Below, in pieces: positions 1 to 11,325 of a stretch of 64,000 nt of DNA. The DNA lies in the NCBI GenBank assembly GCA_019240115.1, contig JAFAYV010000011.1, positions 1 through 64,000 of the forward strand, in the 5' to 3' direction. Numbering within the stretch: the first letter of the stretch is position 1; each line of letters starts with the position of its first letter. A model generated the notes under the pieces. It had not been told where the DNA came from, did not search any database, and saw only the letters and a list, made by a program, of their open reading frames with translations. The stretch is from Solirubrobacterales bacterium. GTDB taxonomy: Bacteria; Actinomycetota; Thermoleophilia; Solirubrobacterales; Solirubrobacteraceae. A program made the position numbers and the translations under genes.

Positions 1-436
1 CGCGCGGCGCCGCCGCACGCTCCAGGCCGCCCAAGAGCAGCCCGGTGAGCGCGAAGTGCCCGAGGTGGTTGGTCCCGATCTGGCTCTCGAACCCGTCCTT
101 GGTCAGCCGGCGCGGCGCGGCCATGATCCCGGCGTTGTTGATCAGCAGGTCGAGCCGGCCGTGCGCTTCCCCCATCCGCCCTGCGAACGAGCGCACCGAC
201 TCGAGGTCGGCGAGATCGAGCGCCTCGACCTCGAGCGCCGCCCCCGGAACCGCCGAGTGGATACTTGTGGCCGCCTCATCCCCCCGCGCGGTGCTCCGGC
301 ACGCCATGACGACGGTCGCGCCGACTCGGGCCAGTTCACGTGCGGTGACCAGTCCGAGCCCGCTGTTGGCCCCGGTGACGACCGCCACGCGCCCGCTCTG
401 GTCGGGCATGTCGGCGGCCGTCCACCTATCCGCCAT
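1..436 (-). CDS. Short-chain dehydrogenase/reductase, 3' end outside window
   Basis: This is the N-terminal 145 residues of an NAD(P)-dependent short-chain dehydrogenase; the rest lies left of the window. The glycine-rich dinucleotide motif TGANSGLG is at residues 21-28 and NNAGIM at 100-105, followed by a NHLGHF stretch typical of the retinol-dehydrogenase-like branch that acts on alcohols or ketones. The catalytic Tyr-x3-Lys is not in view, so activity cannot be confirmed and the substrate is unknown. The ATG at 436 overlaps the TAG (426-428) of the small upstream reading frame, which suggests translation in one transcript with the DUF6457 gene. The family call is firm; the substrate is open. 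Confidence 0.9.
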   Translation of the reverse strand, partial: MADRWTAADMPDQSGRVAVVTGANSGLGLVTARELARVGATVVMACRSTARGDEAATSIHSAVPGAALEVEALDLADLESVRSFAGRMGEAHGRLDLLINNAGIMAAPRRLTKDGFESQIGTNHLGHFALTGLLLGGLERAAAPR

Positions 437-566
437 CGAGTACCTCGAATTTCATGCCTGCGGCGATCAGGCGCCGGCGCAGAGCGTCGCCCATGGCCAC
501 CCGCACCTGCTCGAGCTTGCCGATGTTGCGCCCGGCCAGCGCCCAGCGAAGCGCGCGTTCAGCCAT
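426..566 (-). CDS. Possible small protein, 46 aa, coupled between DUF6457 and SDR genes
   Basis: A 46-codon frame fills the whole gap between two genes on the same strand. Its ATG at 566 overlaps the TGA of the DUF6457 gene in the 8-base string ATGGCTGA, and its TAG at 426-428 overlaps the start of the short-chain dehydrogenase. The peptide is basic and begins MAERALRWALAGRNIGKLEQ, with a predicted amphipathic helical character. I do not recognise a family. Overlapping start and stop on both sides is what one expects of a real member of a translationally coupled operon, but chance open frames of this size are common at this base composition. Confidence 0.4.
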   Translation of the reverse strand: MAERALRWALAGRNIGKLEQVRVAMGDALRRRLIAAGMKFEVLDGG

Positions 567-774
567 CGGCTCCGAGCTCGCGGGCCAGCTTCAGGGCCTC
601 GGCGGGCTCGACGCCAGCGCGCGCCGCGAGCCAGCAGGCCACCGGCGCGGCCACCCGATCGGAGGAGTGAGCTGCCTCCGCGGCCACGTCCAGGAGCGTC
701 TTGAACTCCTCGGTCGAGGGTGCCGTGGTTCCGAGCTTCCCGGCGTAGGCGGCCAGCCAGTCACGCGCGTTCAT
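559..774 (-). CDS. DUF6457 domain small protein
   Basis: A 71-residue protein that matches, from memory, the DUF6457 pattern: an N-terminal MNARDWLAAYAGKLG, a central AAHSSDRVAAPVACWLAAR segment and a helix ending in LKLAREL. The family is found in Actinobacteria, sometimes next to or fused with molybdenum-cofactor guanylyltransferase; its role is not established. I chose the ATG at 774 because it starts where homologues start; a frame-compatible start at 804 would add ten residues. It heads a leftward group with the 46-aa frame and the short-chain dehydrogenase. It is all-helical by eye and has no signal peptide or membrane segment. Confidence 0.75.
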   Translation of the reverse strand: MNARDWLAAYAGKLGTTAPSTEEFKTLLDVAAEAAHSSDRVAAPVACWLAARAGVEPAEALKLARELGADG

Positions 775-869
775 GCGGGCTGACTCTACCGGGCTGATCG
801 ACAAGTCAATCGGGGCGCCGCACTGACATGATGGCGAGCCTCGTTAAACGGAAAATCGAAAGGCCCGAC

Positions 870-1697
870 ATGGCAATTCTCGACGACAAGGTGGCGATCG
901 TCACGGGCTCGGCCCGCGGGATCGGACGCGCCACGGCCGAGCTCCTCTCCGAGCAGGGCGCGAAGGTCCTGATCAACGACATCGACGGCGACGTCGCCGA
1001 GCAGGCCGCGTCGGAGATCACCGGCGAGACGCTGGTGTTCTCGGGAGACCTGACCAAGGAGGGCGTCCCCGACCGGCTCGTCCAGAAGGTGATCGACGAG
1101 TGGGGCAAGGTCGACATCCTGATCAATAACGCCGGCTACACGCTCGACGCACCGATCCACAAGATGAGCGACGAGTGGTTCCAGAAGATGATCGACATCC
1201 ACTCGGTCGTCCCGTTCCGCATGTGCCGCGCGGTTGCCCCCCACATGCGCGAGCCGGCCAAGAAGGAGCGCGAGGAGGGCCGCGAGGTGTTCCGCAAGAT
1301 CGTCAACGTCTCCTCGATCTCGGGCACGATGGGCAATGCCGGCCAGGCCAACTACTCCTCGGGCAAGTCGGCCGTGGTCGGGCTGACCAGGACGCTGGCC
1401 AAGGAGTGGGGTCAGTTCAAGATCAACGTCAACGCGGTGGCGTTCGGGTTCATCGAGACGCGCCTGACCGCGCCGAAGAACGAGGAGAACGTGGCCGAAA
1501 TCGGCGGCCAGAAGGTGCAGCTCGGCATCCCCGAGCAGATGATCGCGCTGGGACCGGCGCTGATCCCGCTGGGCCGCCCCGGGAACACGCACGAGGCCGC
1601 CGGCGGCGTGTTCCTGCTCTGCACGCCGTGGGCGAACTTCATCACCGGCCAGGTGCTGAACATCACCGGCGGTCAGTTCAGCGGTATGACGACCTAG
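870..1697 (+). CDS. FabG-like short-chain dehydrogenase
   Basis: A 275-residue NAD(P)-dependent oxidoreductase of the 3-oxoacyl-ACP-reductase-like (FabG) branch. The cofactor motif TGSARGIG is at residues 12-19 and NNAG at 86-89; the catalytic set is Ser149, Tyr162 and Lys166 (YSSGK). The C-terminus has the family's usual PLGRPGNTHEAAGGVFLL and ITGQVLNITGG segments. A charged insertion around residues 128-143 (EPAKKEREEGREVFRK) before the serine strand is a little longer than usual. ATG at 870 is preferred: AAAGG lies a few bases upstream and the next residues match family starts; 828 is an alternative. The gene ends in a 4-base tail-to-tail overlap with the LigD-type gene. The physiological substrate cannot be deduced. 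Confidence 0.88.
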   Translation: MAILDDKVAIVTGSARGIGRATAELLSEQGAKVLINDIDGDVAEQAASEITGETLVFSGDLTKEGVPDRLVQKVIDEWGKVDILINNAGYTLDAPIHKMSDEWFQKMIDIHSVVPFRMCRAVAPHMREPAKKEREEGREVFRKIVNVSSISGTMGNAGQANYSSGKSAVVGLTRTLAKEWGQFKINVNAVAFGFIETRLTAPKNEENVAEIGGQKVQLGIPEQMIALGPALIPLGRPGNTHEAAGGVFLLCTPWANFITGQVLNITGGQFSGMTT

Positions 1698-2635
1698 GCG
1701 GGGGACCCCGGCGAGTCCCGCGCCGCCCACTCGAGCAGCGGCTTTAGCGAGAACACCGCGTCGTCGATCCCGGCGTGGGGATCGCCCATCGACGCGAAGC
1801 GGGCCGGCACGGTGGCGATCGTGAGCTCGCGCGGATCGACGCTGTCGAGCTCGTCCCAGGTGATCGGCGTGGACACCGTGCCCTCGCGGTTTCCCCTCAC
1901 CGAGTAGGCGCTGGCGATCGTGTGGTCACGCGCGTTCTGGTTGTAATCGACGAACACCTTGCGCGGATCCCGGTCCTTGCGCCACCAGGTGGTCGTGGCG
2001 TCCTCGGGGATCCGACGCTCGACCTCGCGGGCGAACGCCAGCGCCGCCTCGCGCACCTCGGAGAACCCCCAGCGTGGCTCGGTCCGGACATAGATGTGCA
2101 GGCCGTTGCCACCGGACGTCTTGGGCCAGCCCACCGCGCCGAGCTCGTCGAGCACCTCGCGCGCCACGTGGGCGACCCGCCGAACGGAATCGAAGCTTGC
2201 CTCGGGCATCGGGTCGAGGTCGATCCGCCATTCGTCCGGACACTCGACATCGGCGCAGCGCGAGTTCCACGGGTGAAACTCGACGGTGGACATCTGCACC
2301 GCCCAGATCACGCTGGCCAGCTCGGTGACACACAGCTCGTCGGCCGTCCGCCCGAAGCGGGGAAAGTAGATCTCCACGGTCTGGACCCAATCCGGCGCGC
2401 CCTTGGGCAGGCGCTTCTGGTGGACCTTCTGGCCGTCGACTCCGTCGGGGAACCGGTGCAACATGCACGGGCGCTCGCGCAGCGCGCGCACGATCCCGTC
2501 GCCCACGCTCATGTAGTAATGAGCCAGGTCGAGCTTGGTCTCCCCGCGGGCTGAGAAGTAGACCCGGTCGGGGCTCGAGACCCGCACGGTCCTGGTGCCC
2601 ACCTGAAGCTCGACGGGATCGGCGGCCACGGTCAT
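1694..2635 (-). CDS. Stand-alone LigD-type polymerase (AEP primase superfamily)
   Basis: A 313-residue protein equivalent to the polymerase domain of ATP-dependent DNA ligase LigD, the non-homologous end-joining enzyme, encoded without ligase or nuclease domains. The metal-binding DLDP is at residues 139-142, the nucleotide-binding SGGNGLHIYV at 174-183, and the C-terminal VFVDYNQN at 227-234 is followed by the TIASAYSVR strand of the family. It should add ribo- or deoxyribonucleotides at DNA ends and primer-template gaps. No Ku or ligase gene is near, so it may work with partners elsewhere or in gap repair, as free-standing homologues in mycobacteria do. It is divergent from the GGDEF-EAL gene across about 130 bp. 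Confidence 0.92.
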   Translation of the reverse strand: MTVAADPVELQVGTRTVRVSSPDRVYFSARGETKLDLAHYYMSVGDGIVRALRERPCMLHRFPDGVDGQKVHQKRLPKGAPDWVQTVEIYFPRFGRTADELCVTELASVIWAVQMSTVEFHPWNSRCADVECPDEWRIDLDPMPEASFDSVRRVAHVAREVLDELGAVGWPKTSGGNGLHIYVRTEPRWGFSEVREAALAFAREVERRIPEDATTTWWRKDRDPRKVFVDYNQNARDHTIASAYSVRGNREGTVSTPITWDELDSVDPRELTIATVPARFASMGDPHAGIDDAVFSLKPLLEWAARDSPGSPA

Positions 2636-2765
2636 GCCAGGTTAGACGCCGCGGCCGCCGAGAAGCCACCGCACCGGGGTCGTCCAACCACCGGCCTTCC
2701 GGATTAACAATTGGCTGCTGGCGGCCGAATAACCCAATGGGCGCCGGGGTCCGCTCAAATCTCCG

Positions 2766-5533
2766 ATGTCTATTTCACGTCAAACTGAACCGCAGGACCC
2801 GGGCTGGGCTGCCCTCGAGCGCCTGTGCGCGCTCGCCCTCGACCGACTGGGGGCCGAGCGCGTTGTCGTATGGCGCTATTCCGCCTGGTCTCGCCTGGTG
2901 TCGCCCGTCGCCGTCCGACGGCGCGAGCAGAGCGGCCCATCGGTGCCGAGCTCGTGGTCTCGGCGCAGCATCGAGGAAGTCGAGCCGTTCGAGAACTTCC
3001 TGCAGGAGCGCCGCCCCGTGGTGGCTACGCGCGAGGAGCTCCAGCAAGGAGCATGGCAATTGGCCGAGGACCTGGCCGGGGACTCGATCTCCTGCGAGCC
3101 GCTGCTTCTGCACGGTCAGCCGCTCGGCATGATGACCGTCGAGCCGGCGCCGTCAGAGGAGGCGGCGGCCGCACTGCCGGAGCTGAGCGCGTGTGCCGCG
3201 CCGCTCCTGGCCTGGCAGGCGGCTGAACGCGGACGGACGCAGGCCGAGCTGCTGCTCGAGGTGATCGAGGCCGCCGGCGCACAGTCCGGCTCGCTGAGCC
3301 GGCTGCTCTATACGGTCTGCGCCCGGTTGGCGAGCGACCTTGGCGTGAACCGAGCCAGCATGTTCCTGCAGGTAGGCAATCGCCTGGCCCCGCGTATGGC
3401 CAGCTTCTCGGATGGTCGCAAGGATTCCGACGCGTGGCAGCGCTTCCTCCAGGCCCAGGAGCTGCCGCCGATGGTCGAGGCAGCCTTCGCCTCCGGTAAA
3501 GCGGTGCGGGCCACCCACCGTGAGGACCCGAAGCTGGGCAAGTGGTGGGCCGAAGGCTTCGGCATCCAATCGGCCATGGCCGTGCCGTTGGGCTCGCCCC
3601 CGGTCGGCGTGCTGCTGCTTGATTCGAGCGTCCCGCGATCCTTCCGCAACGACGAGATTCGCGTGATAACCGCCTTCGGATCGCTGCTCGGCGAGATCGT
3701 CCGCCGCACGCAGCAGGCGGCCGAACGCGAGACTCGCCTGGCGGTCGGGGAATCGGTCCGCGAGCTGCTGAAAGACGGTCTGGCCAGCCCGGACGTGGCC
3801 CACATGGCCGGTCGTCTGGCCGCCATCGCACAGCAGGCGATGGAGGCCGAGGTGGCCTCGGTGTGCGTGCCCGCCGGCGAGGGCGTGCTTCGCGAGGCCG
3901 GACGCGCCGCCGCGAAGCCGGCGCTGCGCGAGGCCGGACGCGAGAGACTCGATCTGCCGGCGTCCGAGGAAGCGACTGGCCCCGTCGCGGTGGTCGACGC
4001 GGCCGAGGACGCTGGCGTCTGCGAAGCGCTGATTCACCGGCTCGGCCTGGCGTCCGGCGTCGTGGTCCCGCTGGTGGGCTACGAGAACGGCACCGGGGTC
4101 CTCGTATGCGGCTCGTGGAAGCCTCGCCTGTGGAGTCAACGACGGCTCGAGCTGGCCGCGCAGCTGGGCCTGGAGGGTGGCCTCGTGCTCGAGGCGGCCC
4201 GCCTGCGCGAGCTCGACCACGCCCACCGGCTGGAGCTCCAGCACCGGGCCCATCACGACTTCCTGACCGGGCTCGGCAACCGCAGCCTGTTCTCCGAGCG
4301 CGTCGGCGCAGCGCTCGCCATCGCCGCACGTGAGGGTCGCCAGGTGGCGATCCTGCTGATCGATCTCGACGGCTTCAAGGACATCAACGACGGCCTGGGC
4401 CACGATCAGGGCGACCGGCTGCTCGTCGAGGTCGCCGCCCGCCTGCGAGGCGCCGTCCGCGGGGGTGACATCGTGGCCCGTCTGGGCGGCGATGAGTTCG
4501 CCGTGGCCCTGACCAGCCGCGTGTCCCCCGACGCGGCGCTTGCCGCCGCCCGGCGAATCGCCAGCGCCCTGGGCGCCCCGATCGCCCTCGAGGGGATCGA
4601 GGTGACGATCGGCGCCAGCATGGGGATTGCGCTGTTCCCCGACCACGGGGAGAGCACCGAGGCGGTCCTGCGTCATAGCGACGCGGCCATGTACGAGGCC
4701 AAGCGCGAGCACTCCGGCATCGAGGTTTACCAGCAGCAGGCCGGCAAGCGCCAGACCCCCGCGCTGCTCGTGCAGCGCCTGCGTCAGGCCATCGCCGAGC
4801 GAAGGCTGGTCCTGCACTATCAGCCCAAGATCGACCTGCGGACCGGCGCGGTCACCGGCGCCGAAGCGCTCGTGCGCTGGAGGCTGCCGGATGGCAGCTT
4901 CGTGCCGCCCGCGGACTTCATCCCGCTCGCCGAGGCGACCGGCCTCATCCGCAAGATCACGCCGGTGGTGCTGGTCGATGCCCTTAAGGAGTGCCGACGC
5001 TGGCTCGATGCGGGCCTCGACCTCGGTGTGTCGGTCAACGTGACGCCACCGGATGTCGGCGACGCCAACTTCCCCAGCATCGTCAAGGCGGCGCTTGAGC
5101 ACTCCGGCACCGAGGGCCACCACCTCACGATCGAGATCACCGAGAGCTCTCTGATCCGTAACCAGGCACAGGTCATCGCGGTCCTCCGGGAGCTGGCTGA
5201 GCTTGGCGTATCCGTGAGCCTCGACGATTTCGGCACCGGCTACTCGTCGCTCGGCTTGCTCGATCAGCTGCCGGTGGCCGAGCTGAAGATCGACCGTGGA
5301 TTCCTGCGCGACACCGATCGCGCCTCCACTGCGGCGATCGTCGGATCGGTCGTCTCGCTGGGGCGTGCTCTCGGCCTCCGGATCGTCGCCGAGGGCGTCG
5401 AGACCGCCGCCTCGGTCAGGAACCTGGCGCGCATGGGCTGTGACACCGCGCAGGGCTACCACTACTCCCGGCCGCTGCCGGCCGACGAGTTCCGGGGCTG
5501 GGTGGCGGCGTATGCCCTGGGGGAGCAAGCGGC

Positions 5534-5537
<4 letters not shown>
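2766..5537 (+). CDS. GAF-containing GGDEF-EAL cyclic-di-GMP enzyme
   Basis: A 923-residue cytoplasmic signalling protein. The N-terminal half looks like two GAF-type sensor domains (roughly residues 150-320 and 330-480), then a helix into GGDEF (GGDEF at 574-578) and EAL (E700 of EALVRW). The diguanylate cyclase active-site motif is intact and an RxxD inhibition site (RGGD, 565-568) sits five residues before it. The phosphodiesterase residues also look complete: the Glu of EAL, VNVTP, EITES, DDFGTGYSSL, LKID and EGVET. It could therefore both make and degrade cyclic-di-GMP. No membrane segment is seen. The last four bases overlap the start of the acetyl-CoA-synthetase-like gene (ATGA), so the two are probably co-translated. 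Confidence 0.93.
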
Positions 5538-7565
<2,028 letters not shown>

Positions 7566-7567
<2 letters not shown>

Positions 7568-7588
7568 CGCGCGCAACGCACGCGCGCT
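7566..7588. terminator. GC-rich hairpin between convergent genes
   Basis: An 8-base perfect stem (AGCGCGCG / CGCGCGCT) with a 7-base loop begins in the stop codon of the acyl-CoA synthetase gene and lies before the 3' end of the convergent cyclodeaminase gene at 7602. There is no T-tract, as is usual at high GC. It could serve both directions. Confidence 0.45.
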
Positions 7589-7601
7589 GTGCGGGTAGCC
7601 C

Positions 7602-8138
7602 TCAGCTCAGCGCCCGGTCCCGGGCGCCCTGGGCGCGCCGGGCTGATTGCCACGCCTCCTCCACGTGGGGACCATCAGTCAGGTTGACCGCGACCAGGCG
7701 CGCGGCGGCCTGCGCCGCCGCCTCGGCCAGCAGCGCACCGGCGATCGCGTCGCCGGCCAGGTTGGGGTTGCCGGCGTGGGCAAGCTCGGCGGCCAGCTCG
7801 GCCAGCTCGGCGGCCAGCGTCGCGATCTCCAGCGGGGATCTCGAGGCCTCGGTCTCGGCGGTCCTCACCCGCCCCGCGCGCTCGGGATCATCGCGCGGGA
7901 GGCGCAGCGCCTCGAGCACCGGCTCGTAGGCGTGCAGCTCGATCGTGGCCAGCTCCAGCGCACGCGTGCGCAGCTGACCCGCGCGCTCGAACGCCGCCGC
8001 GCCGCCGTCGGCGAAGTTCGCCGCCATCTGGACGAGCGACGCCGCCAGCGCGGTCGCGCAGGCCGCGCCCGAGCCGCCGCCCGGGGCCGGCGTGCGCGCC
8101 GCGACCGCGTCGAGCAGATCTCGGAAGGTGCTCTCAGA
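7602..8138 (-). CDS. fchA: Cyclodeaminase/methenyl-THF cyclohydrolase family protein (FchA-like), start unresolved
   Basis: The protein matches the FTCD C-terminal (cyclodeaminase) fold used by FchA to hydrolyse 5,10-methenyl-THF to 10-formyl-THF. The diagnostic loop TPAPGGGSGAACATALAASL and the LVQMAANF helix are present, then a helical bundle ending ARDRALS. Placement directly after formate-THF ligase supports the cyclohydrolase role. The start is a real problem: the frame is open from 8177 but holds no ATG, GTG or TTG before the ATG at 8027, which lies inside the conserved domain. The homologous N-terminus should begin near 8138, overlapping the last codons of fhs (TTTTCTGAG). A non-AUG start, coupling, a frameshift or a base error are all possible. 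Coordinates give the likely extent. Confidence 0.7.
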   Translation of the reverse strand, partial: SESTFRDLLDAVAARTPAPGGGSGAACATALAASLVQMAANFADGGAAAFERAGQLRTRALELATIELHAYEPVLEALRLPRDDPERAGRVRTAETEASRSPLEIATLAAELAELAAELAHAGNPNLAGDAIAGALLAEAAAQAAARLVAVNLTDGPHVEEAWQSARRAQGARDRALS

Positions 8139-9813
8139 AAAGTCCGACGGTCCGACCCTCGGAATCGATGTCGATGTTCATCGCGGCGGGCTCCGTCCCG
8201 AGCCCCGGCATCTGCACGATGTCGCCACACAGGGGCACGAGCCAGCCCGCGCCCGTGTACGCACGGATGTCCCTGACCGGGAGCGTGAAGTTCTCCGGCG
8301 CATTCAGCAGTGTGGCGTCGGAGGACAGCGACAGGTGCGTCTTGGCCATGCACACCGGGAAGTGGCCGAGGCCCTCACGGGTGAACTGGCTGAGCTTGCG
8401 CTCGGCCTCGGGGTAGTAGTAGACCTCCTTGGCGCCGTACACCTGCTTGGCCACCGCCTCGATCTTGTCCTGGAGTGGTGCCTCATCGTCGTACAGGTGG
8501 TGGAACGTGTTCGGCTGCTCGCAGGCCTCGACCACGGCGGTGGCGAGATCCGCGGCGCCGGCGCCGCCCTTGCTGAACCCCTCGTTGGCCTCGGCGGCGA
8601 ACGCACCGGCCTCGAGCGCGAGGCGTTTGACCAAATCGATCTCCTCGTTGGTGTCGCCTGGGCGACGGTTGACCGCGACCACCGCGGGCACGCCGTAGGT
8701 CTCGATGATCTTCAGGTGGCGGCGCACGTTGGCCATGCCGACCTCGATCGCCTGCATGCTGGCCGCGCGCTCGACCCGCGGATCGTCGGCCACCCCGCCG
8801 TGGTGCTTGATCGCGCGGACCGTCGTGACCAGCACCGCCGCGGACGGTGTCAGCCGGCCGAACCGGCAGACGATGTCGAAGAACTTCTCCATGCCCATGT
8901 CCGAGCCGAAGCCCGACTCGGTGACCACGTAGTCGCCCAGCTTCATTGCGATCAGGTCGGCGATCAGGGAGTTGTTGCCGTGCGCGATGTTGGCGAACGG
9001 TCCACAGTGCATCATCACCGGCTGGCCCTCGAGCGTCTGGACCAGGTTGGGCTTGAGCGCGTCCTTGAGCAGCACGGCCATCGCGCCCGCCGCGCGGAGG
9101 TCCTCGGCGGTGATCGCCTTGCCCTCCCCGAACGAGTACGCCGCGGTGATGTTGCCCAGCCGCCGGCGCAGGTCCTGGAGGTCGCGGGACACGGCCATGA
9201 TCGCCATCACCTCGGAGGCCGCGGTGATGTCGAACCCGCTCTCGCGCGGGTAGCCGTTGGCGCGCCCGCCCATTCCGATCGCGATCTGCCGCAGTGCCCG
9301 GTCGTTCATGTCCACGGCGCGGCGCCAGGGGATCCGCAGCGCGTCGATGTGGTGCGGGTTGCCGTGCAGGATCGAGGCGTCGATCATGGCCGCGAGCAGG
9401 TTGTTGGCGGCGCCGATCGCGTGGATGTCGCCGGTGAAGTGAAGGTTCAGGTCCTCCATCGGCACCACCTGGGTGAGACCGCCGCCGGCGGCGCCGCCCT
9501 TGATCCCGAACACCGGACCGAGCGAGGCCTCGCGCAGGCAGGCGACCGGGTTGCGGCCGATCACGCCGAGGCCCTGGGTCAGTCCGACGAGCGTCGTCGT
9601 CTTGCCCTCCCCCGCCCTGGTTGGGGTCATGCCGGTGACGCAGACGAGCTTGCCGTCGGGACCGTCGGCGAGGCGGTCGAGCACCGAGAGGTCGACCTTG
9701 GCCTTATGGCGCCCGTAGGGCTCGATCTCGTCGGGCTCGAGCCCGGCCTCGGCGGCGATCGACTCGATCGGCTGCAGCACCGCCTCCTGGGCGATCTCCA
9801 GACTGCTCTTCAT
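8134..9813 (-). CDS. fhs: Formate-tetrahydrofolate ligase
   Basis: A 559-residue enzyme, the usual length, that ligates formate to THF with ATP to give 10-formyl-THF, or runs in reverse to release formate and make ATP. The P-loop PTRAGEGKTTT is at residues 64-74; LREASLGPVFGIKGGAAGGG and the acidic C-terminus ending in the family-typical VGLF are present. ATG at 9813 follows a strong Shine-Dalgarno (GAGGAGAG, 7-8 bases upstream). It lies 17 bases downstream of soxB and is followed by fchA, so the transcript can carry the methyl carbon of sarcosine from methylene-THF to formate. The enzyme is cytosolic and its family assignment is firm. Confidence 0.97.
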   Translation of the reverse strand: MKSSLEIAQEAVLQPIESIAAEAGLEPDEIEPYGRHKAKVDLSVLDRLADGPDGKLVCVTGMTPTRAGEGKTTTLVGLTQGLGVIGRNPVACLREASLGPVFGIKGGAAGGGLTQVVPMEDLNLHFTGDIHAIGAANNLLAAMIDASILHGNPHHIDALRIPWRRAVDMNDRALRQIAIGMGGRANGYPRESGFDITAASEVMAIMAVSRDLQDLRRRLGNITAAYSFGEGKAITAEDLRAAGAMAVLLKDALKPNLVQTLEGQPVMMHCGPFANIAHGNNSLIADLIAMKLGDYVVTESGFGSDMGMEKFFDIVCRFGRLTPSAAVLVTTVRAIKHHGGVADDPRVERAASMQAIEVGMANVRRHLKIIETYGVPAVVAVNRRPGDTNEEIDLVKRLALEAGAFAAEANEGFSKGGAGAADLATAVVEACEQPNTFHHLYDDEAPLQDKIEAVAKQVYGAKEVYYYPEAERKLSQFTREGLGHFPVCMAKTHLSLSSDATLLNAPENFTLPVRDIRAYTGAGWLVPLCGDIVQMPGLGTEPAAMNIDIDSEGRTVGLF

Positions 9814-9830
9814 CGTCGTTCTCTCCTCGG

Positions 9831-11045
9831 TTAGTGGCTGACCGCCGCGGCGGCGAGCTCGGAAACGAGCCTGTCCTCGTAGAAGCGCTCGAGCGCGAAC
9901 GGCGCGATCAGCTCGGGCTGGCGGCCGGTGGCGACCAGCTCGGCGAGCGTCTTGCCGACGATCGGCGCTGCCTTGAATCCGTAGGTCCCCCAGCCGGCGG
10001 AGACATGGAAGTTCTCCACCTCGGTCTGGCCGAGGATCGGACTGTAGTCGGGGCTGAGGTCGCACAGGCCCGCCCAACTGCGCAGCAGCCGCGCGCGCTC
10101 GAGCTGCGGGAACAGCTCAAGCGAGTGGCGGCAGACGTCCTGGAGGAAGTTCAGCGTGCCCTGCATGCGGTAGGTCGTCCACGGCTCGATCTCGGCGCCC
10201 ATGAGGAACTCGCCGCGATCGGTCTGCGAGATGTAGACGTGCATCTGCGAGGAGACGACGACGACGTGGAGCAGCGGCTTGAACGGCTCGGTGACGCACG
10301 CCTGCAGGATGTGGGTGGTGATCGGCAGCTTGACGCCCGCCATGTCGGAGATGAGCGTGCTCCAGCCGGCGGTGCAGTTGAGCACCTGGCCGGCGGCGAT
10401 CGTGCCGCGATCGGTCTTGACCTTCGACACCCGGCCGCCCGAGCGCTCCAGCCCGAGGACCTCGGTGTCCTGGTGGATCTCGGCGCCGCCCTGATCGGCC
10501 GAGCGCGCGAGGGCCCAGACGACCGCGTCGTGGCGGATGATCCCGCCCGGCGGGTGATACAGCGCGCCCATGATCGGAAACGTCGCGTTTGGGTTGTCGA
10601 CCTGCATCGCCGGGGCGAGCTGCTGGATCTCGTCGGGTCCGATGAGCCGCGAGTCGATCCCCGAGAGGCGGTTGACCTCGGCCCGGTTGGCCATCACGAA
10701 CATCGCGCGGTCGGAGTGGGCGAGGGTCAGGTGGCCGCACTGGGAGAACAGCAGATTGAAGTTCAACTCCTGCGACAGTCCCTCGTAGAGCTTGACGCTC
10801 GCGTCGTAGAAGCGGGCGCCTTCCGGGGTCTTGTAATTGGAGCGCAGGATCGTCGTGTTGCGTCCCGCGGCGCCCGAGCCGATGTAGCGCTTCTCGAGGA
10901 TCGCCACGTCGGTGATCCCGTGCTCGCGCAGATAGTGGGCGGTGGCCAGGCCGTGGGAGCCGCCGCCGATGATGACCACGTCATAGGCGCCCTTCAGCTT
11001 GCTCGCCGGGCGCCACATGCGCCGCTTGCGAAACAGGTCGAGCAT
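9831..11045 (-). CDS. soxB: Sarcosine oxidase beta subunit (FAD/FMN oxidoreductase)
   Basis: A 404-residue subunit of heterotetrameric sarcosine oxidase, which oxidatively demethylates sarcosine to glycine and passes the one-carbon unit to THF. The FAD-binding GGGSHGL is at residues 27-33, followed by the family's GRNTTILRSNY at 61-71. The GGIIRHDAVVW segment (167-177) holds His172, the position that carries covalent FMN in characterised SoxB proteins. ATG at 11045 gives the short basic leader (MLDLFRKRR) seen in homologues. Unusually, it is separated from soxG by about 280 bp and comes last of the four subunit genes. It could instead be the beta subunit of a related N-methyl amino-acid or proline/opine oxidase. 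Confidence 0.9.
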   Translation of the reverse strand: MLDLFRKRRMWRPASKLKGAYDVVIIGGGSHGLATAHYLREHGITDVAILEKRYIGSGAAGRNTTILRSNYKTPEGARFYDASVKLYEGLSQELNFNLLFSQCGHLTLAHSDRAMFVMANRAEVNRLSGIDSRLIGPDEIQQLAPAMQVDNPNATFPIMGALYHPPGGIIRHDAVVWALARSADQGGAEIHQDTEVLGLERSGGRVSKVKTDRGTIAAGQVLNCTAGWSTLISDMAGVKLPITTHILQACVTEPFKPLLHVVVVSSQMHVYISQTDRGEFLMGAEIEPWTTYRMQGTLNFLQDVCRHSLELFPQLERARLLRSWAGLCDLSPDYSPILGQTEVENFHVSAGWGTYGFKAAPIVGKTLAELVATGRQPELIAPFALERFYEDRLVSELAAAAVSH

Positions 11046-11325
11046 CAGTGGCCGCCCCCGCGGGCGCGGTCGCACCGGGAGGTATGACCGGGGGATGCCA
11101 GGCGAGGACGCAGTCCCCGACGTGTAGCAGCGCTCCACGAGGGGGCGAGGGCAGCCGGACGACCGTGCTGCGACCCATTCAGGCGAGGCTGGATGCCGAG
11201 AGCTGGACGATTCGCGCGGCGCGCGATCGGGCGAGGCGGGATGCCGAGCGCGCGCCTGGCGCGAACGCTGGGCACAGCTGGCGCCGCCGGGCATGCCTCG
11301 AATGCGAGCGTGCTCGCGGGGGCGG
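11046..11325 (-). other. 280-bp gap inside the sox operon, no gene found
   Basis: No plausible gene is present; the open frame running upstream of soxB here is arginine/proline-rich and looks non-coding. On the minus strand the string GGCATCC.GCCTCGCC occurs twice, about 38 bases apart. I compared it by eye with glycine and THF riboswitch consensus sequences and saw no match. It may hold an internal promoter or processing site for soxB-fhs-fchA. Confidence 0.4.

Noticed and set aside
11046-11325. Glycine or THF riboswitch upstream of soxB
   Set aside because: I compared by eye with the conserved cores of both and found no match; a covariance-model search would be decisive.
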